Assembly: GCF_003938605.1 (NCBI RefSeq)
Contig: NZ_RHWX01000014.1
Location: forward strand, 1-64,000
Direction of reading: 5' to 3'
Length of the DNA stretch: 64,000 nt
Source: Brevundimonas sp. 357
GTDB lineage: Bacteria > Pseudomonadota > Alphaproteobacteria > Caulobacterales > Caulobacteraceae
Shown here: piece after piece, positions 49,901 to 56,991 of the stretch
Numbering within the stretch: the first letter of the stretch is position 1
How the letters are laid out: each line of letters starts with the position of its first letter
Notes under the pieces: generated by a model
What the model saw: the letters and a program-made list of their open reading frames with translations, nothing else
What the model was told of the DNA's origin: nothing
The model's database searches: none
Program-made: the position numbers and the translations under genes

Positions 49901-50281
49901 AAGCCGAACGTCGGCAAAGAGAAGGCAATCGCCGCCGCCCGCGCTGTCGGTGGCCAGGCGGTGTTGCCGCCCTTCCGTCCGACCGATCAGGGTTCGGACT
50001 GGAACGACTTCGCCACTATTCACGGCGAGGCGGCGACGCGGCGCGCGATCCAGGAACAGTTGGCCATCGCCATGCGGCGGGAACTGACGGAGGAAATCAC
50101 CGCCAGCCGCGATATCGACCGTGACCAGCCCGCGCAGGAGCGTGAGCGCGAGCGAGAACAGGGGAGGGCGGCCATGCCCGATCGAGACGATGATCGGCCG
50201 CGGCGTGACCTCGACCCGGACCGCGACCGCCAGCGAGAACAAGACCGGGACCGCGAACCCGCGTTGACGATGGGCCGATAA
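46934..50281 (+). CDS. traC: TraC-type primase: ArdC/zincin and TOPRIM domains
   Basis: A 1115-residue multi-domain protein. Residues 1-300 form an ArdC-like region: an ssDNA-binding domain (DIIDRMRAGTAPWQRPW, NPKTGKPYRGFNQIWL, WMTYNQA) and a zincin with HELGHSSGHESRL and a downstream EELVAEIAS. Residues about 660-700 form a DUF5710-like module (VNLDVPFADKNEAKAAGAKWD). Residues about 820-1040 form a TOPRIM primase domain (VCEGWATGQTIHEATG, ILGDNDH). Transferred primases prime the strand in the recipient; the ArdC part may give antirestriction. ATG 46934 has GAGGGTG upstream. Confidence 0.88.
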   Translation: MATDFSKEVAQDIIDRMRAGTAPWQRPWEPGQLRSHFNPKTGKPYRGFNQIWLDLQGRSDPRWMTYNQAAEVGGQVRKGERGTTIEYWQWSKDEPAKDDNGKIIKDADGQTVMRRVELSKPRRFSARVFNAEQIDGLEPLPPTRLLPDFERHQQAETILSRSPAPIRHIDGDRAYYEPIADRITLPLREQFKSPDLYYATAFHELGHSSGHESRLNRDLLHPFGSEAYAREELVAEIASYMMAQRMGMAFDPGHHVSYLESWLRRLEQDPREIFRAAAEAEKVVEWVIGLEREVEREQSAPGIEQEPLAPALTAALDEALARVERENADLRLAAEVNAALNRQIETYLPGQDLSASQDLQAALLARERLWMETDHPLSQAHQRLRESDRLGSVTPAVAAFHSLENPDQLLEDQIRFARQFGVPPAHVEILVGILGEAFDGRNVQADFEAFASISEGHLLLASTTFHSLFRDRPSPEWAVPPSSPERPDLEQRYLAGMIAAEVNRDRVHSGPMLAGFRFEGVDDVNALIQSWSGVEPQHGRLAVHAAEMVMAFGAVQRPDQAPIPQLADADQILSDFGRVSPAHFAALATLREQIDAAVSQPVRETLKAYALTAAEVSAEIPAERTSMASDRAANVRGDTQQKDAPMRSEDAAPIIAPARVNLDVPFADKNEAKAAGAKWDKTEKTWFAPKGTDLAPLARWTGARAEEPELVPEVEFKEFLESHGYVFDKGELPIMDGEIHRQKVDGDKGSERSGAYVGYTDDHPAGFMERFGSKGYKLNWKSQQRTAGLSKEDRDRLAREGEAKQAERLAVRQAGYERAAAEVEKIVAACEPAPGTHRYLDAKNVLPSGVLMMTGIAAMPPGDPDPQQFGRPGNLLIPAHDIDGKVWTAQSISPGGMKSFPRGARLHGCHHLIGEASREGGDILVCEGWATGQTIHEATGKPVAVAFNANNLEAVAREYRDRFPDKAILILGDNDHRKEAEIDPATNLPKPNVGKEKAIAAARAVGGQAVLPPFRPTDQGSDWNDFATIHGEAATRRAIQEQLAIAMRRELTEEITASRDIDRDQPAQEREREREQGRAAMPDRDDDRPRRDLDPDRDRQREQDRDREPALTMGR

Positions 50282-50298
50282 AGGCCTGACCACCTTAA

Positions 50299-50328
50299 CC
50301 GCCGCCCAACCGGGCGGCGGTTTCATTT
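50299..50328 (+). terminator. Terminator after traC
   Basis: CCGCCGCCC and GGGCGGCGG form a perfect 9-bp stem with loop AACC, followed by TTTCATTT. It ends the tra operon and marks the last backbone element before accessory DNA. Confidence 0.75.
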
Positions 50329-50472
50329 GGAAAACCCCACGCTGTACCGGCTGATGTTCACACCGCCGCCACGGCTCGGAGTCAGCGATGATCCATGGTC
50401 GGGCGAAGCTGGAAGACAGATACTAAATCTATTGCTGACGGGACTTCGCTGCTCTCAGGACCAAGGCTTTTT
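50321..50472 (+). pseudogene. TetR-family regulator fragment, left part (split by transposon)
   Basis: Reading from about 50321 the frame gives ENPTLYRLMFTPPPRLGVSDD, then GRQILNLLLTGLRCSQDQGF, and is cut at the TTTTT before 50473. It continues at 60831 after removal of the transposon and one TTTTT, giving one frame into WSTVHGAVSL. This is the C-terminal ligand-binding region (WHG type) of a TetR regulator; the N-terminal DNA-binding part is missing, lost at the junction with traC. Confidence 0.7.
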
Positions 50473-50574
50473 TGTCGTTTTCAGAAGACGGCTGCACTGA
50501 ACGTCAGAAGCCGACTGCACTATAGCAGCGGAGGGGTTGGATCCATCAGGCAACGACGGGCTGCTGCCGGCCAT
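50473..50574. repeat. IRi end of the Tn402-family transposon
   Basis: The first 100 bases, from TGTCGTTTTCAG to about GCTGCCGGCC, match the outer end familiar from the 5' segment of class 1 integrons, including the two internal TGCACT-type 19-bp repeats. After about 50574 the match to that segment ends and accessory DNA begins; intI1 is absent. Confidence 0.85.
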
Positions 50575-50667
50575 TTGCAGCCGGTGGAGAACTCAACCTC
50601 GAACGCCTGCTTGAGATTAAAAGCGGCCTTTTATCCCCGAAGCTTACATGACCGCCGTTGCCTCTTT

Positions 50668-50997
50668 TTATTTCGCACCTGTTACCCCGGCAACGTACTG
50701 TGACAGTAGTTTGACCTGTTCGTCGCTGAGGTTAGTGAAGGCGGGCATTTGACCTATTCCATTGCGAATTGCTTTTTCCACACGTGACGCGTCGGGCTTG
50801 AGCTCATCTAGATTGGGTCCAATTTCACCTACAGCGCCCGCGTCCTTGAGCGTATGACACACCGAGCAGGCAGGGACTGCAGTTTGGTTAAAGAGTTTCT
50901 TTCCCGCGCCTACCTCGTCCTGTGCAACGGCTGCAGTACCGAACTGCAATGCAGCTATGCCGGCGGCAACAGCGAAACATCTAATTTTCAATGACAT
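50668..50997 (-). CDS. Secreted cytochrome c (SorB-like)
   Basis: A 109-residue class I cytochrome c with signal peptide (FAVAAGIAALQFGTAAVA), heme site CSVCH at about residues 51-55 and Met ligand in IGQMPAFTNLSDEQ. In sulfite dehydrogenases such a cytochrome (SorB) follows the molybdenum subunit, whose 3' remnant is directly upstream. ATG 50997 gives a normal signal peptide. Alone it could be a general periplasmic electron carrier. Confidence 0.85.
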   Translation of the reverse strand: MSLKIRCFAVAAGIAALQFGTAAVAQDEVGAGKKLFNQTAVPACSVCHTLKDAGAVGEIGPNLDELKPDASRVEKAIRNGIGQMPAFTNLSDEQVKLLSQYVAGVTGAK

Positions 50998-51007
50998 AGA
51001 GTTTCTT

Positions 51008-51330
51008 TCAAACGACACTGAGGGTCAGCGCATGATCGCGCCAGCTATTGTTGTTGTAGCCGCCAGCGTTTTCTACCCGACCTTCCGGCTGCCGGTTTCC
51101 TTCCGCATCGACAACCATGCAAGCAATCGTATGACTGCCCGGCTCGAGCGTTGCCGGCAGCACGAACTGCCGCCACGCGTAGCGCCCCATATCCGGGCCG
51201 ACCAGCCGCGCCTGCTTCCAAGTCTTGCCCCCATCAACGGACACTTCCACTGACTTCACCGCATTGATGCCGCCAAATGCCACCCCCTTGATCTGTACTG
51301 GACCGGCTATGAGTTCATCAAGAGCCGACG
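51008..51330 (-). pseudogene. Sulfite dehydrogenase molybdenum subunit, C-terminal remnant (SorA-like)
   Basis: About 105 residues of the Mo-co oxidoreductase dimerisation domain remain (GPVQIKGVAFGGINAVKSVEVSVDGGKTW, GRYAWRQFVLPATLEPG, ending YNNNSWRDHALTLSVV). The molybdopterin-binding domain is missing. The 5' boundary lies near 51300-51330, at the 3' end of the beta-propeller gene, so a deletion has joined the two. An ATG at 51364 in the same frame could still give a product, but not an active enzyme. Confidence 0.8.
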
Positions 51331-52709
51331 AGGACGGCCTTTGCCGTATCTGCCCCAGCTTCACCCTCCATTACGATGATTTTGCTGGCCGCCACATCCT
51401 TGGTGGACAAGGTGTTGGAGACTTCGCGCAGCGGCCCAATGGCCGTTCCATTGGCCATGCCCATCGAATTGGTCTTGAAGCTAGCAACCGGCGTTTTTTG
51501 ACCGGTCACATACACGCTGTAGACGGTTAGCGGTTTTAGCTTAAACAGCGAGACTTCCAGAGAATCGATGACCCCCAGATTGCGTGCCACCACGAAGCCC
51601 TTGCCGTCGCCCACAACCGGTTTTAATGCAATATTGATCGGATCGCTATTGCCACGCGGCGTCAGGTTCGCCGCCCCATCTCCCTCTATGACTGCATTCG
51701 ACACATAGACCAGGGCCTGGGGCGCCTGCCCGACCGGCACACGTGCAATCACTTTGTTGGAGGCTGTGTCGATCACATCCACCGCGTCGCCATTTTCAAG
51801 CCCAACATACTGGCGACTGCCATCGTCGGATGCCCAGATGCCGTGCGGCAGCGCACCGACCGGAATGGTCGCCATCAGCTTAGGCGTGTCGTCAGTCGTG
51901 AATACCTTTACTGCATTTTCGCCTCCGACGGTGACATAGGCGAGCGTGCCGTTGGCTGATTTGGAAAAGGCCAGATGGTTGGTGATCATGCCGACGTCAA
52001 AGACGCCCTTCACTTCAAGGGTTGTGGTATCAATGCGAGTCACCTTTCCCACGTCCTTGTGGGTCATCCACATCTCCTTGAAGTCGGGGGTGAATTGCAG
52101 AAACGGCGAGAACGGACTGACTACCTTGATCTGCTTGACGATTTTGTGCGACGAGACATCGATGACGTCGACCACCGGGTTGAAACTTGATACGACAAAG
52201 GCCTGCTTGCCGTTCGGGTGGAACAACACCATGCCGGGACCTGGCGTGGTATCGATGCGGCGTGTTTCCTTGTAGGTGATCGGGTCGATCACCGAGATAT
52301 AGTTTTCGCCCCGGACCACTACCCAGACTTCCTTGCCGTCTGCCGTGAAAAAGCCTTCATGCGGCGAGCGGCCAATGTAGGTCACGCCTTTGACCTTATT
52401 GGTCGCAGTATCGATGAAAGTCACCGAGTTGGACCCATTGGAAATGGCAATCAATGTTTTGTGGTCGGGCGAAAAACCAAGACCATGCACATTGATCTCA
52501 CCCTTGTACAGGGGTGAGAGCACGTCGGGGCGCTGATTTCCTAATCTGATTTGACCGACCAGGGCGTTGGTGGACGGGTTGATGACCGAGACGGTGTTGC
52601 TATTTTGGTCGGCTGTGTAGACCCGGTCTGTCGAAGCAGGGGCCGCCCATGCCATGCTGGCCGAAAAGGTAGTGATGGTGACAGCGGCCAATAAAAGAAC
52701 TCGGTTCAT
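51318..52709 (-). CDS. YVTN beta-propeller repeat protein, secreted
   Basis: A 463-residue exported protein with signal peptide (VLLLAAVTITTFSASMAWA) and about seven YVTN/YncE-type blades: YTADQNSNTVSVINPST, ISNGSNSVTFIDTATNKV, VVVRGENYISVIDPIT, VVSSFNPVVDVIDVSS, VTVGGENAVKVFTTDD, VGLENGDAVDVIDTAS. A C-terminal domain follows and ends AKAVLVGS at a junction with the sorA remnant, so the 3' end may be clipped. Such proteins occur near periplasmic oxidoreductases and metal stress genes; ligand unknown. ATG 52709 is chosen for the signal peptide. Confidence 0.8.
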   Translation of the reverse strand: MNRVLLLAAVTITTFSASMAWAAPASTDRVYTADQNSNTVSVINPSTNALVGQIRLGNQRPDVLSPLYKGEINVHGLGFSPDHKTLIAISNGSNSVTFIDTATNKVKGVTYIGRSPHEGFFTADGKEVWVVVRGENYISVIDPITYKETRRIDTTPGPGMVLFHPNGKQAFVVSSFNPVVDVIDVSSHKIVKQIKVVSPFSPFLQFTPDFKEMWMTHKDVGKVTRIDTTTLEVKGVFDVGMITNHLAFSKSANGTLAYVTVGGENAVKVFTTDDTPKLMATIPVGALPHGIWASDDGSRQYVGLENGDAVDVIDTASNKVIARVPVGQAPQALVYVSNAVIEGDGAANLTPRGNSDPINIALKPVVGDGKGFVVARNLGVIDSLEVSLFKLKPLTVYSVYVTGQKTPVASFKTNSMGMANGTAIGPLREVSNTLSTKDVAASKIIVMEGEAGADTAKAVLVGS

Positions 52710-52738
52710 GGTTGCCTTTTTTTGATAGAAATGGAAAG

Positions 52739-53215
52739 TTATTTCGGTGCCGCGGCGTTGCCGGCCTGCGATTTCTGGTAGCGCGTGAGCCACGTCTGCA
52801 TGAGACGGATCTCGTTCTGCTGTTCTGTAATGATAGCCTGCGCCAGGTTGCGCATTTCCGGATCGCGGGTGCTGAGCAGGAGTGCTTTCGCCATGTCGAT
52901 CGCGCCCTGGTGATGGGGAATCATCATCGTGACGAAATCATGCTCGGGGACACCGTTCATCAGCGCGCGCCTCATGCCGTCGTCCATGACCGCCATGGCG
53001 TCGTCCATCAGGCCTGAAAAAGGCTTGGCGGTGCTGGCTATGAACGGCGCAGGCGCCTTGCCAGCGCCGGCACTATGATGCTGGTGCTCCTCATGCCCCT
53101 GGTTTGTCTGTTGTGCCGAAGCCCGGTGAGACAATGCCAGCGACATCATAAGCACCAGGCAGAGCAAAATGGATGTTGTAATCCTGGCAGGCAGGGGTAT
53201 GGGATATCCGGTCAT
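52739..53215 (-). CDS. DUF305 family periplasmic protein
   Basis: A 158-residue exported protein: signal segment (ITTSILLCLVLMMSLALSHRASA), a His-rich linker (GHEEHQHHSAG) and the DUF305 core with FVTMMIPHHQGAIDMAKALL and a second ALMNGVPEHDF segment. DUF305 proteins bind copper or other metals and often sit in metal-resistance clusters. Its ATG overlaps the anti-sigma stop by four bases, placing it in the sigma operon. Confidence 0.85.
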   Translation of the reverse strand: MTGYPIPLPARITTSILLCLVLMMSLALSHRASAQQTNQGHEEHQHHSAGAGKAPAPFIASTAKPFSGLMDDAMAVMDDGMRRALMNGVPEHDFVTMMIPHHQGAIDMAKALLLSTRDPEMRNLAQAIITEQQNEIRLMQTWLTRYQKSQAGNAAAPK

Positions 53216-53904
53216 GCGGGCGCCTTCAGCTGTTCGTGGACGGCGCTGGCGATGCGAGCCAGTTCACCTTTGTTGGTACCGGCCGATAGGGCATAGCCGA
53301 ACTTGCCGTCTATCCAGTAAAACACGTTGACCGGTCCTTCCTCAGCAAAGCGGAAACCCGTATCTTTGTTGTGCGCCTGCTCCGTGGAGACATACAGTGT
53401 CAGGCTTTTGCTGCCGATCCGCTTTGACAGCCATGTCACGAGCTGTTCCTCCTGGTCCGCACCGATTTCGACCGGGCGTTTTACGTCCGGGCTATAAACC
53501 ACATGAGCGATCGCCGCCTGCCGCGCAAGGTTGGCTACCTGGCGGCCTTCCGCAATACGGTTTGATCTTTGCGCTTGGGTAGAAACGCCTGGCTCATCCA
53601 TTTGACCGTGCAGCGTCCACCCGGCGGCGCCACCGGCCACGGCAATGGCCACGCTTGCGGCCCACCGCTGCAGCATCCAGTTTTTAGCCTGAGGTACGCC
53701 GGTCAGCCGCGCCGGCACTGGCTCCGATAACACGGGATTGAATAGCACGCGCAAGGTTTCGGTCTGCAGCCGGTAAGCTAAAACCCGCTCGGTTTCTTCG
53801 GGACGTGCGGCAAGATAAGCCTCGATCTCGGTACGCCGCGATTCCGGAAGATGCCCGTCTATATAAGATTGCAGATCGGCTTCGGTAACAGGTAGTTGAG
53901 TCAT
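53212..53904 (-). CDS. Membrane-anchored anti-sigma factor
   Basis: A 230-residue protein coupled to the ECF sigma gene by an ATGA overlap. The cytoplasmic N-terminus (VTEADLQSYIDGHLPESRRTEIEAYLAARPEE) is the anti-sigma pattern, followed by one membrane helix (about 82-100) and a periplasmic domain (QEEQLVTWLSKRIGSKSL, FRFAEEGPVNVFYWIDGKFGYALSAG). It probably holds the sigma factor inactive until a periplasmic signal appears. Confidence 0.85.
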   Translation of the reverse strand: MTQLPVTEADLQSYIDGHLPESRRTEIEAYLAARPEETERVLAYRLQTETLRVLFNPVLSEPVPARLTGVPQAKNWMLQRWAASVAIAVAGGAAGWTLHGQMDEPGVSTQAQRSNRIAEGRQVANLARQAAIAHVVYSPDVKRPVEIGADQEEQLVTWLSKRIGSKSLTLYVSTEQAHNKDTGFRFAEEGPVNVFYWIDGKFGYALSAGTNKGELARIASAVHEQLKAPA

Positions 53905-54407
53905 TTAACGACCTTCAAACGAGGTGGGATGGCTTTTCCTTCCATTAGAAGCCGCAGTCGTTCGCGGGCGCGCGAAAGACGCGACATGACTGTGCCCAGG
54001 GGTATGCGCAGGGTGGAAGATATTTCCTCATAGGTCATTTCTTCCAAAGCGACCAGAAGCAGAATTTCGCGCTGCTCGGCCGGCAGCATTGCCAGGGCCG
54101 ATTGCATATCGCGGATTTCCATGTTTTGCATCTGTGGTGCACTGTAAGATGGCACGGGCGTATCCTCATCTAGCTCGACCGTCGCAACCACTTGCTTGCG
54201 CAGTTGGTCCACGTAAAGGTTGTGCATGATGCCGAACATCCACGCCCGCATGTCGCTACCAAGGCGCCAGGACGCGAGCTTGCTCCAGCCACGTTCGAGT
54301 GTGTCCTGCACCAGGTCGTCAGCTTCGGCGCGGCTCCCCACCAATGCCCGTGCATAGCGGCGCAGGCGGGGAATACAGGCGACGAGCTGAGCGCTGTTCT
54401 GTTCCAT
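53901..54407 (-). CDS. ECF-family RNA polymerase sigma factor
   Basis: A 168-residue extracytoplasmic-function sigma factor. Region 2 (RYARALVGSRAEADDLVQDTLERGWSKLASWRLGSDMRAWMFGIMHNLYVDQLR) and region 4 (ALAMLPAEQREILLLVALEEMTYEEISSTLRIPLGTVMSRLSRARERLR) are complete. It is the first gene of the sigma/anti-sigma/DUF305 operon. Likely controls the neighbouring cluster and the secreted protein upstream. Confidence 0.92.
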   Translation of the reverse strand: MEQNSAQLVACIPRLRRYARALVGSRAEADDLVQDTLERGWSKLASWRLGSDMRAWMFGIMHNLYVDQLRKQVVATVELDEDTPVPSYSAPQMQNMEIRDMQSALAMLPAEQREILLLVALEEMTYEEISSTLRIPLGTVMSRLSRARERLRLLMEGKAIPPRLKVVK

Positions 54408-54459
54408 AGCGCGTTGGTTCAGGATGCCTGTGAAAGATTATCCATTGATGTAGTTCTCG

Positions 54460-54837
54460 TTAATCTTTGACGACGTGCCAGATGTCTTTGAAGTTGTCGC
54501 CGGTTCGATCGCCTGGCTTTTGGTCCGCTGCATAGAGGTAAAGCGGCTTGCCTTTGTAGGCAAGTTGCTTGCTGCCATCATCCCGGGTAACCACAGAATA
54601 CGGCGTGGATGGCTGTGCGGCACTGGCTGCTACAGGCGGCCACAACGTAGCGCACGGGCCGTTGCATACACTTTTGCCGCTGTCAACGGCATCTTTATCA
54701 AAGGTATAGACCGTTTTTCCGTTATGGTCGACCAGAATGCCATTGGCCTGTTTAAGTGCGGCATCGGAGGCAACGGCAGATCCTACAGCGAAGGACAGAG
54801 TAGCAATAATCGACGCTAAAAGATGAACTGCTTTCAT
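54460..54837 (-). CDS. Secreted protein of the YxFxxD repeat (COG4315) family
   Basis: A 125-residue exported protein: signal peptide (MKAVHLLASIIATLSFAVGSAVAS), then GILVDHNGKTVYTFDKD, SVCNGPCATLWPPV and QLAYKGKPLYLYAADQKPGD, GDNFKDIWHVV. These are the paired Yx(F/W/Y)xxD motifs and the CxxxC typical of the family, which is often linked to ECF sigma systems and redox or metal stress. ATG 54837 fits the signal peptide. Confidence 0.85.
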   Translation of the reverse strand: MKAVHLLASIIATLSFAVGSAVASDAALKQANGILVDHNGKTVYTFDKDAVDSGKSVCNGPCATLWPPVAASAAQPSTPYSVVTRDDGSKQLAYKGKPLYLYAADQKPGDRTGDNFKDIWHVVKD

Positions 54838-55232
54838 GATGAAGATCCTATAAGAGTAGCGTTTGGGTTGTGCCACCGGCCTTGGGTGTGCAGGTAAGCA
54901 TAAGGCAACCGTCGAACGCTGAAATCGCCTGCCTATACTTGGGTGTACGAGACCAGCACCTGATTTATTCCACGACGCTTGAAATAATTTTGGCGCACAC
55001 AGTTTTAAGCCACGTCGCTCGATGGTTGAGTAAGCCGGTGATTTGATTAATAAGTCCAGTCGATCGTAGACTTCAATTGGTGCCATAACCAGCGACGCAA
55101 ATTTTCTCAAAAGAAATTAATGGATTCGGTAAAATTGTAGCTAGGCTCGGTGTCCATGACGCATACCGTACCACCACTCAAACCGTTCTTTGTTCGTAAT
55201 GGTGCGCCTGGGTGAAACTGCATATGGAGCTA
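54838..55232. other. Intergenic region upstream of the sigma-linked cluster
   Basis: About 395 bases. No gene is convincing. A sequence AGCTAGGCTCGGTGTCCATGA near 55140 resembles the IS5-family end at 55229 (AGCTAGGCTCAGGACTCATAG), possibly an insertion scar or a coincidence. The cluster's ECF-type promoter should lie here but was not identified. Confidence 0.4.
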
Positions 55233-56060
55233 GGCTCAGGACTCATAGCCAGAACAGCACGGTAGCGGCGAGGGCTATGGCGGACAGGAAGACGTTCGGG
55301 CAGCGATCGTAGCGGGTTGCGACCCGCCGCCAGTCTTTCAGGCGTCCGAACATGATTTCTATGCGGTTTCGCCGCTTGTAGCGACGCTTGTCGTAACGGA
55401 TGGGCTCGGTGCGGGTTTTGCGGCCCGGGATGCACGGCATGATCCCCTTGGCCTGCAAGGCGTCCCGGAACCAGTCGGCGTCGTAGCCTCGGTCTCCCAG
55501 CAGCCACTGGGCGCGGGGCAGGCTGTCGAGGAGGGCGGCGGCGCCAATGTAGTCGCTGACCTGACCCGCTGTCATGAAGAGGCTGATGGGCCTTCCGTTC
55601 GCATCGGTCACGGCGTGAAGCTTGGTGTTCATGCCGCCTTTCGTGCGTCCGATCAGTCGCCCGAGATCCCCTTTTTTACCGCGAGGCTCGAAGCCGTGCG
55701 GTGCGCCTTGAGATAGGTCGCGTCGATCATGACCGTGCGGCGTTCGGCCTGAGCCCCGGACAGGCCCTCCATCATCCGGATGAAGACGCCAGCCTCACTC
55801 CATCGCTTCCAGCGGTTGTAGAGGGTCTTGTGCGGCCCGTAGGCCGCCGGCGCATCTCGCCAGCGCAGGCCGTTGCGGTTGACGAAGATGATCCCGCTCA
55901 ACACCCGGCGGTCGTCAACGCGCGGCTTGCCGTGGCTCTTGGGGAAGAAAGGCTCCAGCCGAGCCATCTGCTCGTCCGTTAGCCAATACAGATCGCTCAT
56001 ATCCAGACTCCTCAGGAGCCTGAATCAGATCGTTCGCCTCACATCAATGGGTCCTGAGCC
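55233..56060 (-). mobile_element. IS5-family (IS427-group) insertion sequence
   Basis: An 828-bp element bounded by GGCTCAGGACTCAT at 55233 and the inverted ATGGGTCCTGAGCC ending at 56060, with TA at both outer sides as target duplication. It carries a two-frame transposase. It lies inside the accessory region of the Tn402-family transposon, next to tniR. Confidence 0.88.
55243..56000 (-). CDS. IS5-family transposase, two frames joined by frameshift
   Basis: The first frame (56000-55653; SDLYWLTDEQMARLEPFFP, LRWRDAPAAYGPHKTLYNRWKRW, MIDATYLKAHRTA) holds the HTH domain and first catalytic Asp. The second frame (ending 55243; NTKLHAVTDANGRPISLFMTAGQVSD, LLGDRGYDADWFRD, RRNRIEIMFGRLKDWRRVATRYDR) holds the second Asp and the Glu. 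They are linked at an A6G4 run (complement of 55668-55677), a known slip site in this group, so the transposase is probably intact. Confidence 0.88.
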
Positions 56061-56199
56061 TAACCCAGCAGGATAATAATGACTCCTTACTGTAGTAGAG
56101 CAGCCGTTCAAAAAATTTAAGCGACTGTCTGCAGTGGGTCGACACCGGTAATCGGATCGTTGCCGCACTGAACAGCGCCCCGTTCCAGGTCGCCTCCAT
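56061..56199. other. Short segment between IS5 element and tniR
   Basis: No gene or repeat recognised in about 140 bases. A frame here runs into the tniR end but lacks features. Confidence 0.4.
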
Positions 56200-56838
56200 T
56201 TATGCGGCTGAACCGAGGGATAGCAGCTTTACGCCGTCTGGCCGCAGTTCGCCCTTGGGCGACACGTGCCGGTAGAGCGTCTGCCGGGTAATCCCGAGTT
56301 CTTCGCAGAGATCGCCCACCTTGGTTTCCGGTTGCCCCATGCTGGCCATCGCCAGGCGTAGCTTGGCGGCGGTCATCTTGAAGGGGCGCCCCCCTTTCCT
56401 GCCGCGAGCGCGCGCCGAGATAAGTCCAGCGACTGTTCGCTCGGAAATCAACTCACGCTCGAACTCGGCCAGCGCGGCAAAAATACCGAACACAAGCTTG
56501 CCGGCGGCAGTCGTCGTGTCGACCGCCGCACCGTGACCGGTCAGGACCTTCAGGCCCACGCTACGCGCAGTTAGGTCGTGCACGGTGTTGATCAGGTGGC
56601 GCAGATCACGGCCAAGCCGATCGAGCTTCCACACGATCAGCGTGTCCCCTTCACGAAGCGCCTTCAGGCAAGCAGCCAACCCTGGGCGATCATCGCGCCT
56701 GCCCGAGGCCAGATCCTCGTAAAGGTGCGCAAGGCTCACACCAGCGGCGATGAGCGCATCGCGTTGCAAATTGGTGGACTGGGATCCGTCCGCCTTCGAT
56801 ACCCGCATGTAGCCGATCAGCACCTTTTCACCCGTCAC
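56200..56838 (-). CDS. tniR: Serine resolvase TniR of the Tn402-family transposon
   Basis: A 212-residue serine recombinase that resolves cointegrates of this element. Catalytic motif GYMRVS at about 9-14, KLDRLGRDLRHLINTVHDL, FAALAEFERELISERT and a C-terminal helix-turn-helix (CEELGITRQTLYRHVSPKGEL). It follows tniQ and the res site in the same direction, as in Tn402 and Tn5053. An in-frame GTG near LIGY is an alternative start. Confidence 0.93.
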   Translation of the reverse strand: MTGEKVLIGYMRVSKADGSQSTNLQRDALIAAGVSLAHLYEDLASGRRDDRPGLAACLKALREGDTLIVWKLDRLGRDLRHLINTVHDLTARSVGLKVLTGHGAAVDTTTAAGKLVFGIFAALAEFERELISERTVAGLISARARGRKGGRPFKMTAAKLRLAMASMGQPETKVGDLCEELGITRQTLYRHVSPKGELRPDGVKLLSLGSAA

Positions 56839-56842
56839 GTAT

Positions 56843-56991
56843 ACGTTCGATTATGTGACAGTGTGAGCCGGAAAGCTCTATCCGTCAAAATTTGTCACTT
56901 AACCCGTCATTTTTTTTAAGACATGCAAAGGGTGCATCAGGCAGGTAATGTGACAGAAATTCCGGCGGGATGCCTTCCTTCACGAAGGTGG
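56843..56991 (-). repeat. Inverted copy 2 of tniQ-end/res segment
   Basis: Reverse complement of bases 1-149 with one mismatch (CAA/AAA codon of tniQ). This copy is in its native context, with res between tniQ and tniR containing GTCAC and GTGAC arms around the ATAATCGAACGTATAC core. Confidence 0.9.

Noticed and set aside
50473..50574. Class 1 integron
   Set aside because: The outer 100 bases match an integron 5' end, but no intI1, attI, attC cassettes, qacE or sul1 follow. Only the transposon end is shared.
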